Source of the DNA: Xenopus tropicalis
Lineage: Eukaryota; Chordata; Amphibia; Anura; Pipidae
Assembly: GCF_000004195.4 (NCBI RefSeq)
Contig: NC_030679.2
Coordinates: forward strand, 147,067,243 to 147,131,242
Reading direction: 5' to 3'
DNA length: 64,000 nt
Shown here: positions 51,301 to 63,300 of the stretch, piece after piece
How positions within the stretch are numbered: the stretch's first letter is position 1
How the letters are laid out: each line of letters opens with the position of its first letter
Made by a program: the position numbers and the translations under genes
The notes under the pieces: model-generated
The model's database searches: none
What the model saw: only the letters and a program-made list of their open reading frames with translations
Told to the model about the DNA's origin: nothing

Positions 51301-54300
51301 CTCAGAATTGCCACAAAGGCGTCGGCGTCGGACGAGTCCACAAGGCGGTCGGAGAAGACTCTGCGGTGGAAGACAAGAACGTGGCTATAGATTCAAATCT
51401 AACATTGCTGATAGGGAGGGAAACTATGGGGGCAGAACTGCTTGGAGTGGGGCTCAACAGGGCATTTGGTTACCATAGAGATGGACAGTCTGTAAATCAG
51501 AGACCCTCAAGTCACGTGACCTTAAGGCTGAAGGCACATGGGGGGGGAGCTTCTTTGTGGTCTGTTTATTGCTACGGGGGTTGACCCCTTTGTATTGTTA
51601 CCTGAAGCATTCATGCACCCAAAGTCTGGTGATGCTCTGCTTCGTGTCGTGAAGATCCCGTTGGGCGCGCAGCATGCCCTGAAACACCTTGGGCGGAAGG
51701 AAAGGAACATTTTATAAGGAAGTGCTTGTTGGGCGCTATGGGGCGACTTCAACCCTATTCCCCTTCCCATTTCATACCTTAGAAATGTCCCTCAGGTTGA
51801 ACAAGTAGTGGATCTTGGCTGGGGTAGGAAGGAATCTCTGAGTGATGGCATTATACAGCTCCACGGTGGCTTGGGTGATCAGATCCCCGACGGGTTTCAC
51901 TTCCTCGTCAAAATCCTGCAGCTTCTGGCTCATCATGGTGCCAAAAATACGGCGGATCTGCGACTCCTGGGGTGCAAGATATCAGTTGGTTGCCCTATGG
52001 GCTGGAACTAACAACCTGACCAGTTACCTGCCAAGCCTGTAACACATGTGGCCTGAGCAAAATCTTCCATGGTGAAGGCAACAGGTAAGAAGTCTAAGCA
52101 ACCACAGGCCATCTTGCAGTTTATTAGGAGCCCATTTAGGCTAATGAAGCCCCAACACTGTATGAATGGTAGAAATACGTTGTACAACTTTGTTGGGTTA
52201 CTCACCGAAGGGAAGGTCATGTTAATTAGGTTGAACCTGCTCTGCAGTCGAGAAGAGATAGCAGTTCGGCCCCCACCAGGAGGTCCCATTGCTGCCATGA
52301 TGAACATGTCCTACCGGCGGGGAGAAAAGAGAGAAGGCAATGAAGGTCTTGTTATAGTGAAGACTGATGGAGAAACATTTTGAAAGATATAGGGATCTGG
52401 ACTTGGGGAGAGATCTAGATCTGGAAAGAAGGATATAGAGATCAGGATTTAGCTCGAAAGCCATAGTGATCTTGGATTACCAAGACAGAGATGCAGATTT
52501 AGTAAGTAAATTATAGATTTCTAGATAAGGTAACAAAGCTATGAAGGAATAGATTTTGTGAGAAAGCTAAGGGCATCTAGATATTGTGAGATAGCTAAGG
52601 GCATCTAGATATTGTGAGATAGCTAAGGGCATCTAGATAGTGGGAGAAAGCTTAGGACATCTAGATATTGGGAGAAAGCTTAGGACATCTAGATATTGGG
52701 AGAAAGCTAAGGGCATCTAGATATTGGGAGATAGCTAAGGGCATCTAGATATTGGGAGATAGCTAAGGGCATCTAGATATAGTAAGAAATCTATGGAGCT
52801 CTAGATGTGGTGTGGCCTTTCTGTGGGTTTTGAAAACCCCCAAAAGTGAGAATTTGGAAGGTTCTGAGAAATCAGTTGGGTATCTCTGAAGGATGATTCA
52901 GTTGACATGAAATTGTGTGACCAATCATGCATTTGAACCTTGTAGGGTTTTTTTCTAGAGTCTAGATGCTCTGAATGGGGTATGTCTCTGAGGGTTTTCA
53001 TTCACCCAGGTCATGATATTCTGAGGGTTCTTATTCACCCAGGCCATGATATTCTGAGGGTTCTTATTCACCCAGGCCATGATATTCTGAGGGTTCTTAT
53101 TCACCCAGGTCATGATATAAAGTATCTAGTAGTGATAAGTCTAGAGTGGTCTAGAGTGGCTTCTTCAGTTGCTCTGAATACCTTCCAACCATCCAACAAA
53201 AATCCTCATTTCCCAAGTCCCATTTGGGGGACCTGGAGGTTTAACAGTATAAACAAGAGTAACAGGGGTGGAAGATAAGTTACAAGGAAAATGGACAGAG
53301 CAAAGGGAAGATTGGCTGGTAGTAGAGTAGAACTAAGAGAAAAGAGGCTCAATAGGGAGGTCAGGAGATCAGTTCATGGAGACTGGAGTTAAGGAGTGAA
53401 GGAGAGATGGTGACTGACCTTGATATATTTGATGCTCTGGTTCTGCCGATCATACCAAAAGCCATAGTCAATCCAAAGCCGGAGTAATTCAAGAGGGGGC
53501 TGAGAGCCGAAGGTATCTTTGGCTGGCATGTTGAGGTCATCCAAAAAGGTAATGAGGCGCTTCCCACCGCTAGGAACATACACTCCCTTTGTTCTTTTCT
53601 CCACGCGACTCTCAATTATATCTTGAACATTGTTTGTTGTTGTCTAGAATGTGAGAAGAGGACACATTGCTACATAGAACAGGCATGACCCACGCTCACC
53701 CATGAAATGACAGATGCCTAAGTTTACCTGTGCAGACATGTTGACTGTCAGAACGGCCCACTTGCTAGAATCAAGGGACTGAAGCACGCTCTGAGCAATG
53801 GAGGTCTTTCCTGTGCCCACTGGACCCACAAGAAGAACTGGGCTTTGGTGTGATACCAGAGCGTTGACAATGAATTGGTACCTCACAGTGTCCACAGTTG
53901 GCACCACAATCTTATAGAATGGGGCGCTAAGAACAATAATAATGCAATTTAGCAATACTTTCCACCAAGGGGTGGGGGCTACATAATGACAATGACATGA
54001 CAAGATGGCAGCTGTTGGTGCAAGCAGTAGGGACACAGGAAAAGCAAGAACAGAGGGGACATCATCTTCCTGGGTCTCACAGTGTCAGAGATAGCTTGAC
54101 TAAGTGCAGGGGGCTACTGTTAGAGTAAGCCAAAGAGCAAAAGGGTCCACAAGAGAGCAGAAGTGTCCATAAGGGAGCAGAAGAGTTCACTAGAGAGTAG
54201 AAGAGTTCACAAGAGAGCAGAAGGGTTCATAAGAGAGCAGAAGGGTTCATAAGAGCAGAAGTGTTTACAAAGGAAGAAAAAGGGTCCACAAGAGAGCAGA

Positions 54301-57300
54301 AGTGTCCATAAGGGAGCAGAAGAGTTCACTAGAGAGTAGAAGAGTTCACAAGAGAGCAGAAGGGTTCATAAGAGAGCAGAAGGGTTCATAAGAGCAGAAG
54401 TGTTTACAAAGGAAGAAAAAGGGTCCACAAGAGAGCAAAATAGTTCACAAGAGAGCAAATGTGTTCCTTAGAGAACAGAAGAATTCACAACGGATCAGAA
54501 GAGTTCACAAGGGAGAAGAAGAGCTCACAAGGGAGCAGAAAGGTCCACAAGAGAGAAAAATAGTTAACAAGGGAACAGAAGAGCTCACAAGAAAGCAGAG
54601 GAGTTCACAAGAGAGCAGAAGGGTTCACATGAGAGAAAAATAGCTCACAAGGGAATAGAATAGTTCACAAGAGAGCAGAAGAGTTCACAAGAGAGCAGAA
54701 GAGTTCACAAGAGAGCAGAAGAGTTTACAAGGGAATAAAAAAGTTCACAAGAGAGCAGACGCACTTCCAGGAGAGTAAAAAAAAGTTCACAAAAGAGCAG
54801 ATTAGTTTACCAAAGAGCAGAAGAGTTCAAGAGAGTAGATGGGTCCAAGAGAGGGAAAAGGTTGGGGCCCAAGGCTGCTGAGTATTTGGGCACAAGTCCC
54901 ACAGTCCTGTAACTGGCACTCACTTAGTGGGGATTCTCCAGCCCTTCGGTAATTTGTCCTCGAAGGAAACCCAGTTCTTGGTTTTAGGATCCACATAATA
55001 TTCATACACGGTGTCCTGAAACGAGAGAAACGAGAGACTGTTCCACAGGAAACAAGAATACACAGTTATTCCTTTCATTTGGGGATGCACACAATACAGT
55101 GTTTTAGGATTCGGTTTGGCCAGGAGCATGGATTTGTCCGAGTCCGAGTCCCGCCAAAAAAGGCCGAATCCCAAAGCGAATCCTGGTTTCATTACATTTC
55201 ATTAGCATTCTAAATCTGTAGTGCAGTCAAATTCAAGTCCCCCAGCAAACAGTGTGACTGAGTAGTGAGACCCCGTTGCACTTCCCCTAGCTCACGAGCT
55301 GCCATTACAACATAATATATTATTGCACCGCACTGGTGGTAAAAATTGTGTGTTTGCCTCAGAAAGACTACTATGGTTTATACCGGTGTAGCCACGAGGG
55401 CAAGCATTCAAGCTGGAATAAAAGGCACAGGTTCTATAGCAGATAACAGATATGCTCTGTAGAATATAATGGTGTTTTATCTGTTATCTGCTATGTAACC
55501 TGTGCTACATAGAAACTTTGTTAATATAAACTATAGTAGTCTGTCTGAGGCAAACACACAAGTGCAGGGCAACAATACTGTTGTTGTTACTGTTACTGTT
55601 GCTTTAAAATAACTTGATTTTAATTGCACTACAGACTTAGAATGCTAATAGGCCCTGTAGGGGCCTTGGCGTGGCACCCTGAAAGTTATAATTATGGCCT
55701 ACAACATAAAACTCTCCCTATTAACCTTGCTTGGGAAGCTTCCCTCCATTTCTCTCAAGTAGTTATCGATCTTCCTCCTCCCTTCCTCATCCACAGAGGC
55801 GCAGACCGACCAGACCAGGCAGAACAGGAACCAGAGCTCAGCCATTCGCAGGTAGCTTTCAGGGTCAGATGGATTGACCTGCCCCGGAGAGAAACACAGA
55901 GGGGTGAGTGGCCAAGGGACAACCAAGGAGGTGGGAGAGCCAGGGGCAGCCGGAGAGGGGGGTAAAGCATGAGGGAGGGGGGGACAGCATGAGGGATGGG
56001 GGGACAGCCGGAGAGGGGGGTACAGCATGAGGGAGGGGGGGACAGCCAGAGAGGGGAGGTACAGCATGAGGGATGGGGGGACAGCCAGAGAGGGGGGTAC
56101 AGCATGAGGGATGGGGGGACAGCCAGAGAGGGGGTACAGCATGAGGGATGGGGGGACAAGCCAGAGAGGGGGACAGCCGGAGAGGGGGGTACAGAATGAG
56201 GGAGGGGGGGACAGCCGGAGAGGGGGACAGCCGGAGAGGGGGGTACAGAATGAGGGATGGGGGGACAGCCAGAGCGGGGGGGTACAGCATGAGGGATGGG
56301 GGGACAGCCAGAGAGGGGGTACAGTATGAGGGATGGGGGGACAGTCAGAGAGGGGGTACAGTATGAGGGATGGGGGGACAGCCAGAGAGGGGGGTACAGA
56401 ATGAGGGATGGGGGGACAGCCAGAGAGGGGGTACAGTATGAGGGATGGGGGGACAGCCAGAGAGGAGGGTACAGAATGAGGGATGGGGGGACAGCCAGAG
56501 AGGGGGGTACAGAATGAGGGATGGAGGGACAGCCAGAGAGGGGGGGACAGAATGAGGGATGGGGGGACAGCCAGAGAGGGGGTACAGTATGAGGGATGGG
56601 GGGACAGCCAGAGAGGAGGGTACAGAATGAGGGATGGGGGGACAGCCAGAGAGGAGGGTACAGAATGAGGGATGGGGGGACAGCATGAGGGAGGGGGGAC
56701 AGCCAGGGAGGGGGGTACAGAATGAGGGATGGGGGGACAGCCGGAGAGGGGGGTACAGAATGAGGGATGGGGGGACAGCCAGAGAGGGGGGTACAGAATG
56801 AGGGATGGGGGGACAGCCAGAGAGGGGGTACAGTATGAGGGATGGGGGGACAGCCAGAGAGGGGGGTACAGAATGAGGGATTGGGGGACAGCATGAGGGA
56901 GGGGGGTACAGAATGAGGGATGGGGGGACAGCCAGGGAGGGGGGTACAGAATGAGGGATGGGGGGACAGCCGGAGAGGGGGGTACAGAATGAGGGATGGG
57001 GGGACAGCCGGAGAGGGGGGTACAGAATGAGGGATGGGGGGACAGCATGAGGGAGGGGGGACAGCCAGGGAGGGGGGTACAGAATGAGGGATGGGGGGAC
57101 AGCCGGAGAGGGGGGTACAGAATGAGGGATGGGGGGACGGCCAGAGAGGGGGGGGTACAGAATGAGGGATGGGGGGACAGCCGGAGAGGGGGATACAGAA
57201 TGAGGGATGGGGGGACAGCCGGAGAGGGGGGTACAGAATGAGGGATGGGGGGACAGCCAGAGAGGGGGGTACAGAATGAGGGATGGGGGGACAGCCGGAG

Positions 57301-60300
57301 AGGGGGGTACAGAATGAGGGATGGGGGGACAGCCGGAGAGGGGGGTACAGAATGAGGGATGGGGGAACAGCCGGAGAGGGGGGTACAGAATGAGGGATGG
57401 GGGGACAGCCAGAGAGGGGGGTACAGAATGAGGGATGGAGGGACAGCCAGAGAGGGGGGGACAGAATGAGGGATGGGGGGACAGCCAGAGAGGGGGGTAC
57501 AGAATGAGGGATGGGGGGACAGCTAGAGAGGGGGGTACAGAATGAGGGATGGGGGGACAGCATGAGGGAGGGGGGACAGCCAGAGAGGGGGGTACAGAAT
57601 GAGGGATGGGGGGACAGCCGGAGAGGGGGGTACAGAATGAGGGATGGGGGGACAGCCAGAGAGGGGGGTACAGAATGAGGGATGGGGGGACAGCCAGAGA
57701 GGGGGGTACAGCATGAGGGAGGGGGGACAGCCAGAGAGGGGGGTACAGTATGAGGGATGGGGGGACAGCCAGAGAGGGGGGTACAGAATGAGGGATGGGG
57801 GGACAGCCAGAGAGGGGGGTACAGCATGAGGGAGGGGGGACAGCCAGAGAGGGGGGTACAGAATGAGGGATGGGGGGACAGCCAGAGAGGGGGGTACAGC
57901 ATGAGGGAGGGGGGACAGCCAGAGAGGGGGGTACAGCATGAGGGAGGGGGGACAGCCAGAGAGGGGGTACAGAATGAGGGATGGGGGGACAGCCAGAGAG
58001 GGGGGTACAGTATGAGGGATGGGGGGACAGCCAGAGAGGGGGGTACAGAATGAGGGATGGGGGGACAGCCAGAGAGGGGGGTACAGCATGAGGGAGGGGG
58101 GACAGCCAGAGAGGGGGTACAGAATGAGGGGACAGAACATAGAGGGATCAGGCAGCCTCACCCCATTTTCCAGCGTTGCCAGGGAATCGTACAGCCAGCA
58201 CAGGGATATGACCCCACAGGTCTCTTCCTGAGGCACTAACTCCTTGCATTTTGATCTCCTGAATTCCACAATCTTCTCCACATATTTGTCAAACATGCGC
58301 TGCAGGGTCTCCGCTTCAGCCTGACAGGGGCAGGGGCATATAGTTACTAAACCAACCCTCCTGCTGCCAAGTGCTGAGCAGCCCTACAGCCATTGTACCC
58401 TCCTGCTGCCAAGTGCTGAGCAGCCCTACAGCCATTGTGCCCTCCTGCTGCCAAGTGCTGAGCAGCCCTACAGCCATTGTGCCCTCCTGCTGCCAAGTGC
58501 TGAGCAGCCCTACAGCCATTGTGCCCTCCTGCTGCCAAGTGCTGAGCAGCCCTACAGCCATTGTGCCCTCCTGCTGCCAAGTGCTGAGCAGCCCTACAGC
58601 CATTGTACCCTCCTGCTGCCAAGTGCTGAGCAGCCCTACAGCCATTGTCCTTTGCCCTCCTGCTTGCAGACTAGAGACCATCTTCTTCTACCTGAACCCC
58701 CCTACCAGAACCAGGCCTTTCTGTATGTATGTATGTATGTATATCTTTATTTATAAAGCGCTACTTATGTACGCAGCGCTGTTTCTGTCCCATATACTTG
58801 CTTATCTATACAATAGGCCCATATACAGTCCCATATACTTGCTTATCCCAGGCAGAACCAGGCCTCTCTGTCCCATATACTTGCTTATCCCAGGCAGAAC
58901 CAGGCCTTTCTGTCCCATATACTTGCTTATCCCAGGCAGAACCAGGCCTTTCTGTCCCATATACTTGCTTATCCCAAGCAGAACCAGGCCTTTCTGTCCC
59001 ATATACTTGCTTATCCCAGGCAGAACCAGGCCTTTCTGTCCCATATACTTGCTTATCCCAAGCAGAACCAGGCCTTTCTGTCCCATATACTTGCTTATCC
59101 CAGGCAGAACCAGGCCTTTCTGTCCCATATACTTGCTTATCCCAAGCAGAACCAGGCCTTTCTGTCCCATATACTTGCTTATCCCAGGCAGAACCAGGCC
59201 TCTCTGTCCCATATACTTGCTTATCTATACAACAGCACCATATACTTGCTTATCCCAGGCAGAACCAGGCCTTTCTGTCCCATATACTTGCTTATCCCAA
59301 GCAGAACCAGGCCTTTCTGTCCCATATACTTGCTTATCCCAGGCAGAACCAGGCCTTTCTGTCCCATATACTTGCTTATCCCAAGCAGAACCAGGCCTTT
59401 CTGTCCCATATACTTGCTTATCCCAGGCAGAACCAGGCCTCTCTGTCCCATATACTTGCTTATCTATACAACAGCACCATATACTTGCTTATCCCAGGCA
59501 GAACCAGGCCTTTCTGTCCCATATACTTGCTTATCCCAGGCAGAACCAGGCCTCTCTGTCCCATATACTTGCTTATCCCAGGCAGAACCAGGCCTTTCTG
59601 TCCCATATACTTGCTTATCCCAAGCAGAACCAGGCCTCTCTGTCCCATATACTTGCTTATCCCAGGCAGAACCAGGCCTTTCTGTCCCATATACTTGCTT
59701 ATCCCAGGCAGAACCAGGCCTTTCTGTCCCATATACTTGCTTATCCCAGGCAGAACCAGGCCTTTCTGTCCCATATACTTGCTTATCCCAGGCAGAACCA
59801 GGCCTTTCTGTCCCATATACTTGCTTATCCCAGGCAGAACCAGGCCTTTCTGTCCCATATACTTGCTTATCTATACAACAGCACCATATACTTGCTTATC
59901 CCAGGCAGAACCAGGCCTTTCTGTGAAATAATATTTGTGTTTACAGGAATGTTTTGTTTCAGACCTCAGTGCTACCTCACCTTTGGATGCTTTTCTAGCC
60001 ACGACTGGACATATGGCCTCCACCCCAGACTGGTATGATCTGTGTAGACCATCCCGCAACGGGATACAGTGGCTGGAGAGGCAACTGCGAGGTCTGACAC
60101 TTCAAACAGAAGGGAGACCTGTGGGTAGAAAAGATGAGCTGAACATGCTACAGAGAGGTGTGTGCTGCCCAGAGGAGAAATCAGCCCAAAGCAGAGGAAT
60201 GAGAGACAGAGTACATAGAGAATGCATGGAGGTCTGGCAGTTATACCTGCTCGGGCATTGCTATCCTCTCTCCGTTGATAAGGGTCAGTACTTTGTTATC

Positions 60301-63300
60301 GTCCATTACAGAGTTCATGCTCTCAATCCACAAAGTGTCCACCGGCCCATCAAACAAAATCCACTTTTCCTCAGGCCGGTCATCTGTCAGAAGGAACATT
60401 CTATTAGGCTATAAACACACACGTTATATTATATAATAGCTGTATACCCTTCCATGTATATAAAGGGGATAGAATAGCCCACCATCACTCTCTATATATA
60501 GTGGGGACAGATAGCAGACACAACCATCACTCTCTGTATATACAGGGGATAGATAGCCGGGCCTTCCCTCTCTCTGTATATACAGGGGATAGATATCAGC
60601 CTCCCCTCTCTCTGTATATACAGGGGATAGATAGCCGGGCCTCCCCTCTCTCTGTATATACAGGGGATAGATAGCCGTGCCTCCCCTCTCTCTGTATATA
60701 CGGGGGATAGATAGCCGGGCCTTCCCTCTCTCTGTATATACAGGGGATAGATAGCCGGGCCTCCCCTCTCTCTGTATATACAGGGGATAGATAGCCGGGC
60801 CTCCCCTCTCTCTGTATATACGGGGGATAGATAGCCGGGCCTCCCCTCTCTCTGTATATACAGGGGATAGATAGCCGGGCCTCCCCTCTCTCTGTATATA
60901 CAGGGGATAGATAGCCGGGCCTCCCCTCTCTCTGTATATACAGGGGATAGATAGCCGGGCCTCCCCTCTCTCTGTATATACAGGGGATAGATAGCCGGGC
61001 CTCCCCTCTCTCTGTATATACAGGGGATAGATAGCCGGGCCTTCCCTCTCTCTGTATATACAGGGGATAGATAGCCGGGCCTCCCCTCTCTCTGTATATA
61101 CAGGGGATAGATAGCCGGGCCTCCCCTCTCTCTGTATATACAGGGGATAGATAGCCGGGCCTCCCCTCTCTCTGTATATACAGGGGATAGATAGCCGGGC
61201 CTCCCCTCTCTCTGTATATACAGGGGATAGATAGCCGGGCCTCCCCTCTCTCTGTATATACAGGGGATAGATAGCCGGGCCTCCCCTCTCTCTGTATATA
61301 CCGGGGATAGATAGCTGGGCCTCCCCTCTCTCTGTATATACAGGGGATAGATAGCCGGGCCTCCCCTCTCTCTGTATATACAGGGGATAGATAGCCGGGC
61401 CTCCCCTCTCTCTGTATATACAGGGGATAGATAGCCGGGCCTCCCCTCTCTCTGTATATACAGGGGATAGATAGCCGGGCCTCCCCTCTCTCTGTATATA
61501 CAGGGGATAGATAGCCGGGCCTCCCCTCTCTCTGTATATACAGGGGATAGATAGCCGGGCCTCCCCTCTCTCTGTATATACAGGGGATAGATAGCCGGGC
61601 CTCCCCTCTCTCTGTATATACAGGGGATAGATAGCCGGGCCTCCCCTCTCTCTGTATATACAGGGGATAGATAGCCGGGCCTCCCCTCTCTCTGTATATA
61701 CAGGGGATAGATAGCCGGGCCTCCCCTCTCTCTGTATATACAGGGGATAGATAGCCGGGCCTCCCCTCTCTCTGTATATACCGGGGATAGATAGCTGGGC
61801 CTCCCCTCTCTCTGTATATACAGGGGATAGATAGCCGGGCCTCCCCTCTCTCTGTATATACAGGGGATAGATAGCCGGGCCTCCCCTCTCTCTGTATATA
61901 CAGGGGATAGATATCGGCCTCCCCTCTCTCTGTATATACAGGGGATAGATAGCCGGGCCTTCCCTCTCTCTGTATATAAAGGGGATAGATAGCCGGGCCT
62001 CCCCTCTCTCTGTATATACAGGGGATAGATAGCCGGGCCTCCCCTCTCTCTGTATATACAGGGGATAGATAGCCGGGCCTTCCCTCTCTCTGTATATACA
62101 GGGGATAGATAGCCGGGCCTCCCCTCTCTCTGTATATACAGGGGATAGATAGCCGGGCCTCCCCTCTCTCTGTATATACGGGGGATAGATAGCCGGGCCT
62201 CCCCTCTCTCTGTATATACAGGGGATAGATAGCCGGGCCTCCCCTCTCTCTGTATATACAGGGGATAGATAGCCGGGCCTCCCCTCTCTCTGTATATACA
62301 GGGGATAGATAGCCGGGCCTCCCCTCTCTCTGTATATACAGGGGATAGATAGCCGGGCCCCCCCTCTCTCTGTATATACAGGGGATAGATAGCCGGGCCT
62401 CCCCTCTCTCTGTATATACAGGGGATAGATAGCCGGGCCTCCCCTCTCTCACAATCACTCTCTGTATATACAGGGAATACCTTGCTGTTACACATACCTG
62501 CACAGGCTGTTCGCATGAGACTGGAGAGGATCCCATCAGTCCATTCATTGGTTGTTAGATCATATTCACCGTACAGTTCTCCCAATGACAAAGCTTTGGG
62601 ATTGAGGGGAAAATCCTAGCGCAATAAGAAATAAGAAGCAATGACAAATCATATGTAAGGCCCCCAATCACATTGCTGTATAATGTCCCTAATAATCAAA
62701 AATAAAGAGTAATTTATAGCAAGATCATGTGGTCATGTCTAATGGGCATTTCCTGCACTCCCTATTGGTCCTTGTGCTGGGAAGAGCCATGATTATAACT
62801 GGCAGTTGCATCGGCTTTACTCTTGACTTGGTATAGTTGGTATAACGGGATTCCCATGCCTCCCTGCTACTTACCCGCACTTGGTTGTAGTTGGCATCGC
62901 CAGCCTTGTTGAGGGCTGACAGAGCTCCTTGCAGGCAGCGCCAGATGGTGGTTTTGCCGCTGCAGGTCCTACCCACGAGCATGGTGGAGTGCCGGGAAGT
63001 CTTGGTCTCGTACAGTTGGATGACTTTGCTGACAGTGAAGGGGGTGACTTGCAGGCCGGACAGCTTCAGTTCCTGCTCAATCTGCTCTCGTAGCTGACAA
63101 AGACACAAAGCATTACCCCTATCCCTGATTGGCCCGTGCATTACCCCCTGTGTATCCTATGTGCAACGGCCAATCCCGAAGGCACACACCTTGCCATAGT
63201 CAACGGTTGGTGTTTCAATGCCAGGGAACAGATCCTGCATGATCCCGCTGAACAGAGGCAAGTCCACGGAGGTCAGCTTGGCCACGTTCATATCCTTCAT

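Noticed and set aside
55699..58296. Minus-strand Pro/Ser/Leu ORFs of 257-715 codons
   Set aside because: Stop-free pyrimidine minisatellite; the real coding parts are only exons 8 and 9 at its edges.
60492..62591. Minus-strand ORFs of 650 and 699 codons with [13 protein letters not shown] repeats
   Set aside because: 40-bp intronic array; exon 5 of dnah2 at the right end has its own donor at 62497.
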